A stretch of DNA of 64,000 bases from assembly GCA_052384575.1 (NCBI GenBank), contig JBQSUQ010000001.1, one strand, 5' to 3'. Position 1 is the first letter of the stretch. Every line of letters begins with the position of its first letter. Below the pieces are notes generated by a model. That model saw only the letters and a program-made list of their open reading frames with translations, was not told the origin of the DNA and did not search any database. This DNA comes from JBQSUQ01 sp052384575. Lineage in GTDB: Bacteria > Pseudomonadota > Gammaproteobacteria > Enterobacterales > Pasteurellaceae. Below, piece after piece: positions 54,983 through 63,912 of this stretch. The position numbers were made by a program, and so were the translations under genes.

Positions 54983-55012
54983 GGTGCGTTTCGGCGTACC
55001 CTTTTTATTTTT
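54983..55012 (+). terminator. Possible terminator whose T run reaches the rnt start
   Basis: GGTGCG and CGTACC form a 6-bp stem (one G-U pair) with a 6-nt loop, followed by CTTTTTATTTTT that runs into the rnt ATG at 55013. It may terminate gloA or regulate rnt. Confidence 0.45.
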
Positions 55013-55675
55013 ATGACAAACGAAATTGTAGATTTTAATTTATTAAAGCACCGTTTTCGCGGTTACTACCCTGTCATCATTGATGTAGAAACAGCGGGAT
55101 TAAATTGCCAAACGAATGCATTATTAGAGTTAGCTGCCATCACTGTCAAAATGGATGACAAGGGTTTGTTGCAAAAAGATCAAACCTATCATTGCCACAT
55201 AAATCCCTTTGAAGGCGCAGAAATTAACCCTGATTCAATGAAGATCAATGGCATTGATTTAAATAATCCTATGCGACAATCAATGGCCATTTCTGAATTA
55301 GATGCGATAACAGGGTTATTCCAAATGGTTCGTCGCGGACAGAAAGAAGCTGGCTGCCAACGTTCCATTATCGTGGCACATAATGCGACCTTTGATCAAA
55401 GCTTTATTATGGCTGCCGCTGAACGTACTGGCATCAAACGAAATCCATTCCACCCCTTTGCCTCTTTCGATACGGCGACCTTAGGTGGATTTATGTTTGG
55501 ACAAACTGTTTTAGTGAAAGCATGTCAAGCAGCTAATATCAGCTTTGATGGAAAACAAGCACATTCGGCTTTATATGATACAGAAAAAACCGCTGATTTA
55601 TTTTGCTACATGGTTAATCACTTAAAACAGCTAGGTGGATTCCCTCATGTTATAAATTCATTAGATAATTCATAA
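55013..55675 (+). CDS. rnt: Ribonuclease T
   Basis: RNase T trims the 3' ends of tRNAs and other stable RNAs. The 220-residue DEDD exonuclease has motif I DVETAGL (Asp/Glu, near 24-30), motif II AHNATFDQSF (near 123-132) and motif III HSALYDTEKTA. Its start lacks an obvious ribosome site, with an unusual T-rich leader after a hairpin. It lies downstream of gloA and upstream of a transporter, in an order shared by other Haemophilus. Confidence 0.95.
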   Translation: MTNEIVDFNLLKHRFRGYYPVIIDVETAGLNCQTNALLELAAITVKMDDKGLLQKDQTYHCHINPFEGAEINPDSMKINGIDLNNPMRQSMAISELDAITGLFQMVRRGQKEAGCQRSIIVAHNATFDQSFIMAAAERTGIKRNPFHPFASFDTATLGGFMFGQTVLVKACQAANISFDGKQAHSALYDTEKTADLFCYMVNHLKQLGGFPHVINSLDNS

Positions 55676-55773
55676 AAGCGCGGTGTTTTTTTGATAAATT
55701 TTTGTAAAGCGCTAGACAAATCTTTTTTTTCCAGTAAATTTAAAAAAGACATTACAAAAACTAAGGAAACAAT

Positions 55774-57129
55774 ATGCTGACCAATCCCGTTATTATATCA
55801 ATTCTCGTTTTGCTCGCCTTGAGCTTGCTACGAATTAATGTGGTGATCGCATTAGTGATCTCCGCACTTACTGCTGGTTTAACTGGCGGATTAGGCATGT
55901 CAAAAACAATTGAAGTCTTCACCGGCGGACTCGGTGGTGGTGCAGAAGTTGCAATGAACTATGCTATTTTAGGCGCATTCGCTGTCGCTATTTCAAAATC
56001 AGGCATCACTGATTTATTAGCCTATAAAGTCATTCAACGTTTAGGGCAAACGCCAACTGGTAATTCTGTTGCTGGTTTTAAATACTTCATTTTGATTGTA
56101 TTGGTCCTCTTCGCTATGTCCTCACAAAACGTTTTACCAGTGCATATCGCCTTCATTCCGATTGTGGTTCCACCATTATTAAGTATCTTTAATCGCTTAA
56201 AATTAGATCGTCGAGCTGTCGCTTGCGTGCTCACTTTCGGTTTGACCGCAACCTATATGCTCTTGCCAATCGGTTTCGGTAAAATCTTTATTGAAAGTAT
56301 CTTAGTCAAAAATATCAATGAAGCGGGAGCAAGTCTTGGCATTCATACTAGCGTTGCTGAAGTGTCAATGGCAATGCTCATTCCTGTAACAGGTATGGTA
56401 CTGGGTTTATTATTCGCTATTTTTGTTAGCTACCGTAAACCGCGTGAATACATTGTAGATGTCGCAGAACCAACAACAGCAGAAATTGAACAGCATATTG
56501 CCAATATTAAACCATTTCATGTGTGGGTAAGCATTATTGCTATCCTTGTGACCTTTGGCTTGCAACTCTTTACAAGTTCAACCATTATTGGTGGTCTTGC
56601 TGGTTTAATTATCTTCGGTGTCTGTGGCATCTTCCGCTTAAAAGAAAGCAATGATATTTTCCAACAAGGTTTACGCCTAATGGCAATGATTGGCTTTGTG
56701 ATGATTGCAGCTTCTGGTTTCGCTAGCGTCATTAAAGCAACAGGTGGCGTCACATTACTGGTTGAAAATTTCAGCCAAGGCTTAGGAGCAGATAACAAAG
56801 GCTTAGCTGTTTTCTTAATGCTAGTAGTTGGTTTATTTATCACAATGGGAATTGGATCATCTTTCTCTACTGTGCCGATCATTACCTCAATTTACGTGCC
56901 ACTTTGTGTTGCATTAGGACTTTCGCCATTAGCGACCGTCGCGATTGTAGGCGTAGCTGCAGCATTAGGCGATGCAGGTTCCCCAGCCTCAGATTCAACA
57001 TTAGGTCCAACGTCAGGCTTAAATATTGATGGTAAACATGATCATATTTGGGATAGCGTTGTACCAACATTCTTACATTACAATATACCATTGCTCGCAT
57101 TCGGTTGGATTGCCGCAATGATTTTATAA
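55774..57129 (+). CDS. Na+/H+ antiporter family transporter (YuiF-like)
   Basis: This 451-residue inner-membrane protein has about 11-12 hydrophobic segments. The conserved Na_H_antiporter-type region includes MSSQNVLPVHIAFIPIVVPP (about 109-128), AALGDAGSPASDSTLGPTSGLN (near 406-427) and a central acidic loop (about 225-245). The substrate is not known; homologues are annotated as Na+/H+ antiporters or amino-acid permeases. It lies between rnt and priC, ending at a strong terminator, with an AAGGAAACA ribosome site. Confidence 0.8.
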   Translation: MLTNPVIISILVLLALSLLRINVVIALVISALTAGLTGGLGMSKTIEVFTGGLGGGAEVAMNYAILGAFAVAISKSGITDLLAYKVIQRLGQTPTGNSVAGFKYFILIVLVLFAMSSQNVLPVHIAFIPIVVPPLLSIFNRLKLDRRAVACVLTFGLTATYMLLPIGFGKIFIESILVKNINEAGASLGIHTSVAEVSMAMLIPVTGMVLGLLFAIFVSYRKPREYIVDVAEPTTAEIEQHIANIKPFHVWVSIIAILVTFGLQLFTSSTIIGGLAGLIIFGVCGIFRLKESNDIFQQGLRLMAMIGFVMIAASGFASVIKATGGVTLLVENFSQGLGADNKGLAVFLMLVVGLFITMGIGSSFSTVPIITSIYVPLCVALGLSPLATVAIVGVAAALGDAGSPASDSTLGPTSGLNIDGKHDHIWDSVVPTFLHYNIPLLAFGWIAAMIL

Positions 57130-57133
57130 TCCC

Positions 57134-57163
57134 ATCCCCCTATCATTAGGGGGATTTCTTTAT
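57134..57163 (+). terminator. Transporter terminator
   Basis: A 9-bp stem (ATCCCCCTA/TAGGGGGAT) is followed by TTCTTTATTT. The priC ATG follows 9 bases later, so priC is probably read from its own or another promoter or by leakage. Confidence 0.8.
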
Positions 57164-57171
57164 TTAAAACA

Positions 57172-57747
57172 ATGAAAAATTACACCGCACTTTTTGATGA
57201 GTTAGAGCGACATATTGCTGCACTTCAACAGCAATATAGCGCTTATCAAGATAAATCCTTGACAACAACATTTGCTGAACATGTATTTAGTGAAAACGGA
57301 TTATCATTAAATGACTATATTGCTGAAATGCGACAAGGTGTACAACAATTACGTCAATTGTCCGCACCGACAAGCGAAGAGATAACGTTTTATTGCGACA
57401 GATTAATCGCACAATTTAGGTCATTACAAGACGCGATGATTGAAATATCCCAATCTAAGTCCAAGAAGGCCATAAATTTCAAATCAACGATGAATAACAG
57501 GGAAAAACTTCGTCAATCAATCGATCAACTCCCCCCTCGTGAGCGTTTAGATAAATACTATGAAGCCTTGCATGCATTAAATGAGAAATTAAACCAACAG
57601 AAAAGCATGTTAACTCTGGCTACTAATGACTGGGATAAACAAGCAATTAGCGCTCAAATTGAGCATACAAAACAACGACAAATACGTTGTTTAAATGCAA
57701 TTGAAACCCTAGAGGAATATTTGGCATTCAAAGATGAGCAGATATAA
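57172..57747 (+). CDS. priC: Primosomal replication protein PriC
   Basis: PriC restarts stalled forks by recognising SSB-coated gaps and loading DnaB. This 191-residue helical protein has the PriC arrangement, with a helical N-terminal half (about 1-95) and a basic C-terminal half (LPPRERLDKYYEALHALNEKL, HTKQRQIRCLNAIETLEEYLAF). An uptake signal lies near its start. It is the last chromosomal gene before the prophage and is convergent with the tail genes across a strong terminator. Confidence 0.88.
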   Translation: MKNYTALFDELERHIAALQQQYSAYQDKSLTTTFAEHVFSENGLSLNDYIAEMRQGVQQLRQLSAPTSEEITFYCDRLIAQFRSLQDAMIEISQSKSKKAINFKSTMNNREKLRQSIDQLPPRERLDKYYEALHALNEKLNQQKSMLTLATNDWDKQAISAQIEHTKQRQIRCLNAIETLEEYLAFKDEQI

Positions 57748-57753
57748 AAACAA

Positions 57754-57785
57754 AACCGCAGCCCTAAGAGCTGCGGTTAAAAATT
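57754..57785. terminator. priC terminator (bidirectional)
   Basis: A perfect 9-bp stem (AACCGCAGC/GCTGCGGTT, 7-nt loop) is flanked by A and T runs, so it can also stop transcripts coming from the prophage. Confidence 0.85.
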
Positions 57786-57788
57786 TGA

Positions 57789-57849
57789 TGGCGGAGGAAG
57801 TGAGATTCGAACTCACGGAGGGCGTAAACCCTCGCCGGTTTTCAAGACC
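57789..57849 (-). other. 3' fragment of tRNA-Ser(TGA), probable prophage attachment site
   Basis: The minus strand reads GGTCTTGAAAACCGGCGAGG and continues through a variable arm and T arm to CCGCCA, exactly the 3' two-thirds of a serine tRNA with anticodon TGA. The acceptor 5' strand, D arm and first anticodon-stem bases are missing and replaced by A/T-rich sequence. This is the pattern of an integrated element whose phage-borne copy has taken over the gene at its other end. Confidence 0.75.
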
Positions 57850-58173
57850 TACATAATATAACTATTTGTAAGCAAAAATATATTTATAAATCAAAGATCT
57901 AAACTCCTAATATTATACCATTGTTCATAATAAAGTATCATTGATTTAGTGATTTTTGTATTTATTATGTCAAATATATGTCAAACACAAAAACAAATCA
58001 CAATGCAACATTGCCTTAAACCTTGCACGCAATAACATCTATATACACCACACCTATAACATCACATTAAAAATGTGATCCACATTACAAAATAAAAATA
58101 ATAACTCCAAAACAATCTGGCACATAGCTAGTCATTTATAGTCCGCCGCACCATACAAAGTGCGGTGGATTTT
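57850..58173. other. Prophage left end, 320 nt without a recognised gene
   Basis: This A/T-rich stretch contains two direct TATGTCAAA repeats (57966-57985), an 8-bp inverted repeat ATCACATT/AATGTGAT (58061-58079) and an uptake-signal pair near 58151-58167. No open frame with a credible start was seen. Confidence 0.5.
57966..57985 (+). repeat. Tandem 9-bp TATGTCAAA repeats, candidate integrase arm sites
   Basis: Two copies of TATGTCAAA lie 2 bases apart (11-bp period), about 115 bases inside the element from the tRNA fragment. That is a usual place for integrase arm-type binding sites. The assignment is inference. Confidence 0.35.
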
Positions 58174-58443
58174 TTAGGATTTTTTGAAACTATCGGGATA
58201 TTGCTTGCGGTTTAATTCGCTTTTATAGGCGGTTTCGCAGTGATTTTTGTCAAAAAATAAGCCATTGATAACCTTAAATAACAATCGCCAACGTTTTTTC
58301 GGCTTGTCGGCTAACACCGCACCGCGATAGGCTCGGCTTGATAGCGTTTCATCCGCCGCACCACCCAGAAAAGCATTGAATAGTTGGTCAATACCAATAA
58401 CGACATGATAAAAATAGTTTTTTAGCCTAAATTTAATTGCCAT
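58174..58443 (-). CDS. Small phage protein of unknown function
   Basis: This 89-residue basic protein has a conserved-looking core IGIDQLFNAFLGG and a later LFFDKNHCETAYKSELNRKQ segment. I recognise it as a recurrent phage-associated family at the end of Mu- and P2-like tail modules, without known function. Its start overlaps the tail-fibre-assembly gene by 22 bases, so it is co-translated. Confidence 0.6.
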   Translation of the reverse strand: MAIKFRLKNYFYHVVIGIDQLFNAFLGGAADETLSSRAYRGAVLADKPKKRWRLLFKVINGLFFDKNHCETAYKSELNRKQYPDSFKKS

Positions 58444-59075
58444 TGTTCAATCTCCTGTTCAAGTACGGTTAAATCTGCCTCAGTTTTAGCGGCTAAAATA
58501 CGGTCCTCAAAGGCTTGACGCGTGCCGATAATATACCCCATCACTACCGCGAATTGGTCCGCTTTTTCAATCACTTTTTGACACAATAACGCCAACGGTA
58601 CACCGCGATTTTCTGCCAGACTGGTAAGCATTGGTGTTGGGTAGCTATTATCCTCAACCCATCCGCGCGCCTCACGTTCTTGACGGTAAAAACTATCAAT
58701 CTCTGCTTGTGGGTAGCCGATAAGGATTTTTGCTTTTAATGCGTCCGTTTTATCGGCGGTCTGTTGGATAAGAACTGTTTTTTCAATTTCAAGTTGTTCA
58801 TTTTGTAATGCTTTTTGCTGGCTTGCAGTTAAAAGTTTCCACGATTTACTGCTTTTATCCCAATAGTGATTTTTTGATGGTTTATCGCCTGAATAGTGAA
58901 TTACCCCATTTTCTACCCATACATCACCATCATTTGTAACACTAGCTGAAATACCATTTATATCCTCTTGTGTATACACTGGATACCAATTACTACCAGA
59001 TGTTATTAACGAACCATCAGCAGCAGTTATCGGCTCATCAAAAATCAAATCATCAATATTGAATTGTTTAATCAT
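58422..59075 (-). CDS. Tail fibre assembly protein
   Basis: This 217-residue protein is of the Caudo_TAP type: a short N-terminal domain (KQFNIDDLIFDEPITAADG), then the NHYWDKSSKSWKL and ALKAKILIGYP-type C-terminal helices. Such chaperones help fold or attach the fibre tip. I chose ATG 59075, whose ATGA overlaps the tail-fibre stop and which has GGAGG upstream; ATG 59117 would overlap the fibre gene much more. The second half (QEREARGWVEDNSYPTPMLTSLAENRGV) is characteristic of Pasteurellaceae phages by recollection. Confidence 0.75.
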   Translation of the reverse strand: MIKQFNIDDLIFDEPITAADGSLITSGSNWYPVYTQEDINGISASVTNDGDVWVENGVIHYSGDKPSKNHYWDKSSKSWKLLTASQQKALQNEQLEIEKTVLIQQTADKTDALKAKILIGYPQAEIDSFYRQEREARGWVEDNSYPTPMLTSLAENRGVPLALLCQKVIEKADQFAVVMGYIIGTRQAFEDRILAAKTEADLTVLEQEIEQWQLNLG

Positions 59076-60643
59076 AACAACACCCCTCCGTCTATCACAT
59101 GTATTTGAAATCCACATCTTTTGCTTGCTGGTGCAAATATTTTTATTTTGTTTACGCCATGCATTACTACGCTATAACTAAATCTAGCACTGCCATTATC
59201 TGTTACATTTACCACTGCATTAGATGTTACAGCTTCTGGTAAATTAATAATTACCTCTCCATTTGTTGGCGTTTGTATATCTGGAGCATAGATTGACATG
59301 ATTTTCCACCCTTTCCATCCATTACTATAGTTCATCCTTAGTTTTAAAACTTTCGCTCCTGAGTAATGTCTTGGATATAATGATTCAGTGATTAAGTTGT
59401 TTAAACTCAACCCACCGTGAGCAAAAACATCACCTGCTGATACAAAATCCCCATTTTTATGGAAATACCAATTTGACAAAGTGTTATCATCAGCACAATA
59501 TGTAATTACGCCTGCACCGTAATTTTGCTGACTATATGTTCTAACCCCTAAACCAAACGTGGCTCTTTTACCATTACCGGTTGCTCCAGTAAATAACGCT
59601 TTAATGAATGGATAATAAGCATCTCCGTTCCAATTTATTTGAGGTATATATAGAGGTGACTCTTCTCTGAGTTGTTCGTTATAAGCCTGTTGGCTCGCTT
59701 TTAGTTTTAAATTACCATTTAACGCATCCCCATTTTTGTTTACTCCATCAACAATCCCGTAACCAGAAAGAGTTGTAGGCTTGCCCCTAACTCCATCCCA
59801 ATCTGATCCGTCTATACGCGTCCAATCTAGCCAGTTGTTATCTTTTCTGCCTCTAACATATTTACTATTGTCAGCATAAGTTGTGTACTCTTGCTGCACG
59901 CCATACGCCGATAAACTCACCATTAATGTGCCCGCTTGATTAGTTGGATAATTCCTAGCAGTAGTTGCCTCATCAGTAAGTGGTTGTCCGTAAATACCTG
60001 GAGTGGATACATCATTAAGATTTTCTGTGTTAAGGCGACGAACAATAAAATCTGATATACCATAACCTGCTAGCGTTGTAGATGGAGATTGTTTACTTCT
60101 AACCACACTTAGCGCCTCCACACCTTTATCATAAGCAGTCTTTACCGCATTACTTGTCGCTACTGTGTCGCTTGATGCGCTATCTACCGCGTCAGATTTT
60201 TTACTATTAGGTATATAGTTAGCCAAATTCCGCGTTAAAGCATTGATTAAATCTTTAACAACTTTCACCGCTTTTGGTGTTGCAGCTTTATCTTCCGCGT
60301 TTGAATCTGTGGAGCTATCTAATTGAGTAACCCCCACCTGTTCCGTTGTTGCATTAGGTTGAGCAGCAAGTTTTTTAATGGCTTTTAGTAGTGTGTTAAG
60401 ATCGTTTTCTGTTACTGCAATTTTTTGGTCTTGACACACTTTTGCAATCTGACTGTATAGCCATTGGTCTTTTTTATCGTTCCATTGCTGTAAAGCATTG
60501 AAATCCTCAACTGTAGGCGTGTCATCACCTAAAAAAGACCACCCTGTACTGTAGTTTGTTTCGGAAAAATCCACAGTATCGCCACTTTCAGCCCATTTGA
60601 TTTGTTGAAACAATTTCATTAAGTCGATTTGATTTGTACTCAT
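59072..60643 (-). CDS. Phage tail fibre protein
   Basis: This is probably the receptor-binding fibre. The 523-residue protein has an N-terminal attachment part (SFLGDDTPTVEDFNALQQWN), degenerate repeats containing STLAGYGIS and TTLSGYGIV units typical of P2/Mu-like fibres, and a C-terminal region of mixed polar composition that probably determines host range. I chose ATG 60643 because the upstream ATGs at 60661 and 60655 overlap the preceding gene; the ribosome site is weak for all three. The uneven repeats suggest recombination between related fibres. Confidence 0.75.
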   Translation of the reverse strand: MSTNQIDLMKLFQQIKWAESGDTVDFSETNYSTGWSFLGDDTPTVEDFNALQQWNDKKDQWLYSQIAKVCQDQKIAVTENDLNTLLKAIKKLAAQPNATTEQVGVTQLDSSTDSNAEDKAATPKAVKVVKDLINALTRNLANYIPNSKKSDAVDSASSDTVATSNAVKTAYDKGVEALSVVRSKQSPSTTLAGYGISDFIVRRLNTENLNDVSTPGIYGQPLTDEATTARNYPTNQAGTLMVSLSAYGVQQEYTTYADNSKYVRGRKDNNWLDWTRIDGSDWDGVRGKPTTLSGYGIVDGVNKNGDALNGNLKLKASQQAYNEQLREESPLYIPQINWNGDAYYPFIKALFTGATGNGKRATFGLGVRTYSQQNYGAGVITYCADDNTLSNWYFHKNGDFVSAGDVFAHGGLSLNNLITESLYPRHYSGAKVLKLRMNYSNGWKGWKIMSIYAPDIQTPTNGEVIINLPEAVTSNAVVNVTDNGSARFSYSVVMHGVNKIKIFAPASKRCGFQIHVIDGGVLL

Positions 60644-60647
60644 CGTT

Positions 60648-61253
60648 TTACCCATTTCCATTCATAATGTTGACTGAAACAAAAATCCCAGCGGCTGCTG
60701 GGATAAGTTTTTCTTTTATGCTTTCAATAGCTTCACTTTCAAATTTAACCGATCTGGTGACATTAACTGTCAGCTTACACTTCTCCTCTATCACTTCAAC
60801 TCGGTTTGCCACAAATGCAGCTTGGCAGGCTCGAATAACATCTTCAACCGTACCGTGAGAATTGTTTTTAACAATCTTCCAACGCAGCAACCGTTTATAA
60901 AGGTTGTCTGAAATAAATCGGTATTGCTTGTTGCTTGTTTCTGAGTTTAGGCTACGAATAACTGCTTGCGAGAAACCTTTTGCTTTGCTCTGCCCTGTAA
61001 AACCAAAGTAAAACACACCGTCCACAGTCATATAAGGACGTGATAGACCTAAAATATCCCCAATTCCGTCTAACTGCTTACCAACCGCATTATCTAAATG
61101 CCGATTTAGCAATAATTCCCGAAATGCACCTTGCAATGACGCAAAAGGGGTGAAAAGTGCGGTATAAAGTGAGTGGATATTAGGTGAGCATTGAAACTGA
61201 ATGAGATTGTGTTGTTTCGCTATCTCAAGATAATTTTCATCTAGTCCGTCCAT
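60648..61253 (-). CDS. Phage tail protein I-like (DUF2612-like) baseplate protein
   Basis: This 201-residue protein lies between J and the fibre, the position of P2 gpI. It has the sequence LDNAVGKQLDGIGDILGLSRP, as in DUF2612 and gpI families, suggesting a role in joining fibres to the baseplate. It starts with ATG 61253 behind ATAGGATAGG, 4 bases after the J stop. The C-terminus (LIPAAAGIFVSVNI) is hydrophobic and may assemble with the fibre. Confidence 0.7.
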   Translation of the reverse strand: MDGLDENYLEIAKQHNLIQFQCSPNIHSLYTALFTPFASLQGAFRELLLNRHLDNAVGKQLDGIGDILGLSRPYMTVDGVFYFGFTGQSKAKGFSQAVIRSLNSETSNKQYRFISDNLYKRLLRWKIVKNNSHGTVEDVIRACQAAFVANRVEVIEEKCKLTVNVTRSVKFESEAIESIKEKLIPAAAGIFVSVNIMNGNG

Positions 61254-61257
61254 TTGC

Positions 61258-62694
61258 CTATCCTATGGTAATTATGGTTTTATCAAATACCGCAATTTCA
61301 TCAGGTGCGATCTGAATATCCTGTGCCTGATAATGCGGCTCAGAATCTGTGATTTGATTAGTTGAACCAATGGTAATAGATACGCTGTTGACACCATTAA
61401 CAGATACACATTGAGCCATCAGTCGTTGCAGTACAACATCTGATCCGATTTGCAGCTTGTCGCCATATTTCATTAAATTATTTAAGATACTTACAAAATG
61501 ACCTGATGCAGTCGGCTCACCTTGATCGACAAAAGTATTCACAGAAACTTTAATCCAAATATAGCGTCTGCGTGGGCGTGAGAACTTAATTGCTCGGCTT
61601 ATATTCTGACTGTCTGTGACGGAAACAGTTGTATTGCCGTGCGTAGGTATGCCCGCAGGTTTTTTAGTCAAAATCGCTTGTGCTACAGCACTATCCAACC
61701 CACCTTGTACAACGCAATGAATAGCATTTGCTGGTGTGCTAAATTGGTCTTGGGTGTTGCTTGTGTTCTCATATACAAAAGCAGATGACACCCCTTTCAC
61801 TTTGAGCAGATTATCTAACAGGCTTTCAACCGTTCCTGCTCCAGTTTGATACACGCCTAACTGATAACGAGCATACAATTCGGCATCGGTTTCCATTTCT
61901 CGCCCTTTTGTGCCTTGTGTAACGTTATTTACGCTTTCTAAGCCATCAATTCGAGTGATGAGTTCACTCACTTGCCCAACTTCTGCCAAATCAGTACTTG
62001 CTCCTTCCGTTTGTGCTTCGTTTAAACAGCCTAATGACGTAATCACAAGGTTTTGACTTAAATCAAGAGAAAAGCCAGAAACCGTAGTAGCTCGCAAACG
62101 CAAGCTATTACCTTGTGTTACAACGGATAAAAAATGCAGCACTTTTAATCGGTTACCCAACTGTTCGATCGCATATTGGATTGATGAGCGATCGGTTTGA
62201 TAGCGATACTGCACACCGTTGATTGTGACTTGTAAAACTTCGCCTGTTGAAATTCTGCTGTTTTTAAAAGCAATCTCCACATCATAAGCACGAGAACGGT
62301 TAAGTGTTAATTCGCCGACACTGTAATACATCTCTTGGCTTTTAATGTTGCGAACAGCAGTATATTCAGGGATTACCGTATTTTCTTGTCCGTACCACGC
62401 CACATCCACAGCGGACGGTTGAGCTGGCAAGCGTTTAACCCCAGTAAACGACACCGCACGATCTAAATTCGCACCCGTTGCACTCATTGGGTACATTGCA
62501 CTGTAGATACTTTCGGCAAGCTCCCAAATGGTTGCAAACCGCTCCGCTTCATTCGCAGCCAATACGCCAAGCACCGTATCAGGCGAGAGTTCCGTTTCTT
62601 CGCCAAATTCAGAGCGTAATGTTGTAAAAATCTCCTGTAACTGTTCAGGCAGTCGTTTACGCTGAAAACCTTGTGATGTTACGCCATACTTCAT
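61258..62694 (-). CDS. Baseplate assembly protein J-like
   Basis: This 478-residue protein matches the Baseplate_J family: an N-terminal helical region (EIFTTLRSEFGEETELSPDT) and a wedge core with NRSRAYDVEIAFKN, GREMETDAELYARYQLGVYQTGAGTVESLLDNLLKV-type signature near 270-300. It forms the wedge of the contractile baseplate. The ATG overlaps the W-like stop (ATGA at 62691-62694). Confidence 0.85.
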   Translation of the reverse strand: MKYGVTSQGFQRKRLPEQLQEIFTTLRSEFGEETELSPDTVLGVLAANEAERFATIWELAESIYSAMYPMSATGANLDRAVSFTGVKRLPAQPSAVDVAWYGQENTVIPEYTAVRNIKSQEMYYSVGELTLNRSRAYDVEIAFKNSRISTGEVLQVTINGVQYRYQTDRSSIQYAIEQLGNRLKVLHFLSVVTQGNSLRLRATTVSGFSLDLSQNLVITSLGCLNEAQTEGASTDLAEVGQVSELITRIDGLESVNNVTQGTKGREMETDAELYARYQLGVYQTGAGTVESLLDNLLKVKGVSSAFVYENTSNTQDQFSTPANAIHCVVQGGLDSAVAQAILTKKPAGIPTHGNTTVSVTDSQNISRAIKFSRPRRRYIWIKVSVNTFVDQGEPTASGHFVSILNNLMKYGDKLQIGSDVVLQRLMAQCVSVNGVNSVSITIGSTNQITDSEPHYQAQDIQIAPDEIAVFDKTIITIG

Positions 62695-63065
62695 TGTTTC
62701 TCTCCTATTTCAACCGTATCAGCAACTAATCCTGCTGTGGTTTCTGCTTCAAAAGAGACAAAAAGTAACCGTGCTTGACGGTCAATTTTCGTCTCTAATT
62801 TTGTCACCCGTTTTACCCCTTTCACTGCGATAATCTTCTGCCGAAAAACATTCTCAACTTTCACTTTATCCGCTGATTTGAGCAGAATTTGCTCAAAGTA
62901 CGGAACACCAATCGAAGTGTCCAAAAACCACTCGCCTAAAAACGTGAGTAAGGCAATTTTGATTTGTTGAGCTTTTTGGTTTGCTCCATCAACCAAAACC
63001 AAGCGATTATTTTTGAATAGCAAATCGTGCTGACTGGATAATTTTAGATCTACACTTACGCTCAT
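62691..63065 (-). CDS. Baseplate wedge protein W-like (gp25 family)
   Basis: This 124-residue protein has the gp25/W signature: a short N-terminal beta region, then IKIALLTFLGEWFLDTSIGVPYF (about 35-57) and a C-terminal strand-rich segment. It is thought to start sheath assembly. It overlaps the spike gene by ATGA and the J gene by ATGA, as in other compact tail modules. Confidence 0.8.
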   Translation of the reverse strand: MSVSVDLKLSSQHDLLFKNNRLVLVDGANQKAQQIKIALLTFLGEWFLDTSIGVPYFEQILLKSADKVKVENVFRQKIIAVKGVKRVTKLETKIDRQARLLFVSFEAETTAGLVADTVEIGEKQ

Positions 63066-63697
63066 TTTTTCGGACTTCCTGATTCTTTATTACCACTTTC
63101 TACGCCAGTATGGGTATGAGTTGAAAGACTAATGCCTTTTCCGCCCACTTCGCCCTGTGCAGTAATGCTACCCGTGCTTGTCATACTGCCATTTAGGGTT
63201 AAATCGCCATTGATGGTGTTTTGTGGTGCGGTAATTGTTGTGCTAGGGGCGTTAATCAACACATCACCGCTAGGCGTAATCTTTAGCGAGCCAGCACCAT
63301 ACTTGATACAAAGATTTTCCCCATCAGCAGACGGCGATTTGGCGTTAGTGCTAGGCATAGCAAACGCATCGGATAAATCGAACATTCTCGGATCATCTGG
63401 CGACTGCTCACTCCCACTTAACCAGTTTTCCAACGAGCGATGAGAGAAAATCAACAACACGCCATCACCTGCTTTCATCGGCAGCGTAATTTGAGCCACC
63501 GCACCGCCCACATCCGCCACTGGAAAGCACACAGGCACATTCACAATCTGCGGAGCAGGCAATGTTTCTCCATTGCTTAACCGCTTAGGAATGGTGGGTT
63601 TGACAGTGGCACGCACCGCAGACGGATCGTAACTGACAATCTTCGCTGGAATAGCGATATTGATTTCTGCAAGGGCATTAGCGATTTCGGTTTGCAT
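63062..63697 (-). CDS. Baseplate spike protein V/Gp138-like
   Basis: This is probably the membrane-piercing spike. The 211-residue protein has an N-terminal OB-like domain (PAKIVSYDPSAVRATVKPTI, DGVLLIFSHRSLENWL) as in Gp138-N proteins, followed by a strand-rich region with a beta-helix look (NGDLTLNGSMTSTGSITAQG) and the tip motif STHTHTGVESG, whose His-X-His residues may bind metal. I chose ATG 63697; an upstream TTG at 63709 has no better support. It is the first of the overlapping spike-W-J genes. Confidence 0.75.
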   Translation of the reverse strand: MQTEIANALAEINIAIPAKIVSYDPSAVRATVKPTIPKRLSNGETLPAPQIVNVPVCFPVADVGGAVAQITLPMKAGDGVLLIFSHRSLENWLSGSEQSPDDPRMFDLSDAFAMPSTNAKSPSADGENLCIKYGAGSLKITPSGDVLINAPSTTITAPQNTINGDLTLNGSMTSTGSITAQGEVGGKGISLSTHTHTGVESGNKESGSPKK

Positions 63698-63699
63698 TG

Positions 63700-63873
63700 T
63701 TACCACCAACGGATTGCACTAATAAAAGGAGTTGAGAACAGTAATGTTAATCCGACTGCAATAAAAATAATGGCAATACCTATGGATGTTTTAATAAATG
63801 GGGTTGCATAAGTTTCCATTTCTAGTCCCTCTTTTGGATGGATTTTTAATTTAGTTTTGCTATACTTAGCCAT
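63700..63873 (-). CDS. Small phage-associated membrane protein
   Basis: This predicted 57-residue protein begins MAKYSKTKLKIHPKEG and has one long hydrophobic helix (KTSIGIAIIFIAVGLTLLFS, about 26-45). Both ATG 63873 (AGGA site) and ATG 63819 (GAGGG site) are plausible starts. It stands between a terminator and the tail genes and may be a transcriptional unit of its own, but nothing identifies its function. Confidence 0.5.
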   Translation of the reverse strand: MAKYSKTKLKIHPKEGLEMETYATPFIKTSIGIAIIFIAVGLTLLFSTPFISAIRWW

Positions 63874-63912
63874 ATAAATTATTTCCTCTTTGTTACGGAA
63901 AGTTGGGAATAA

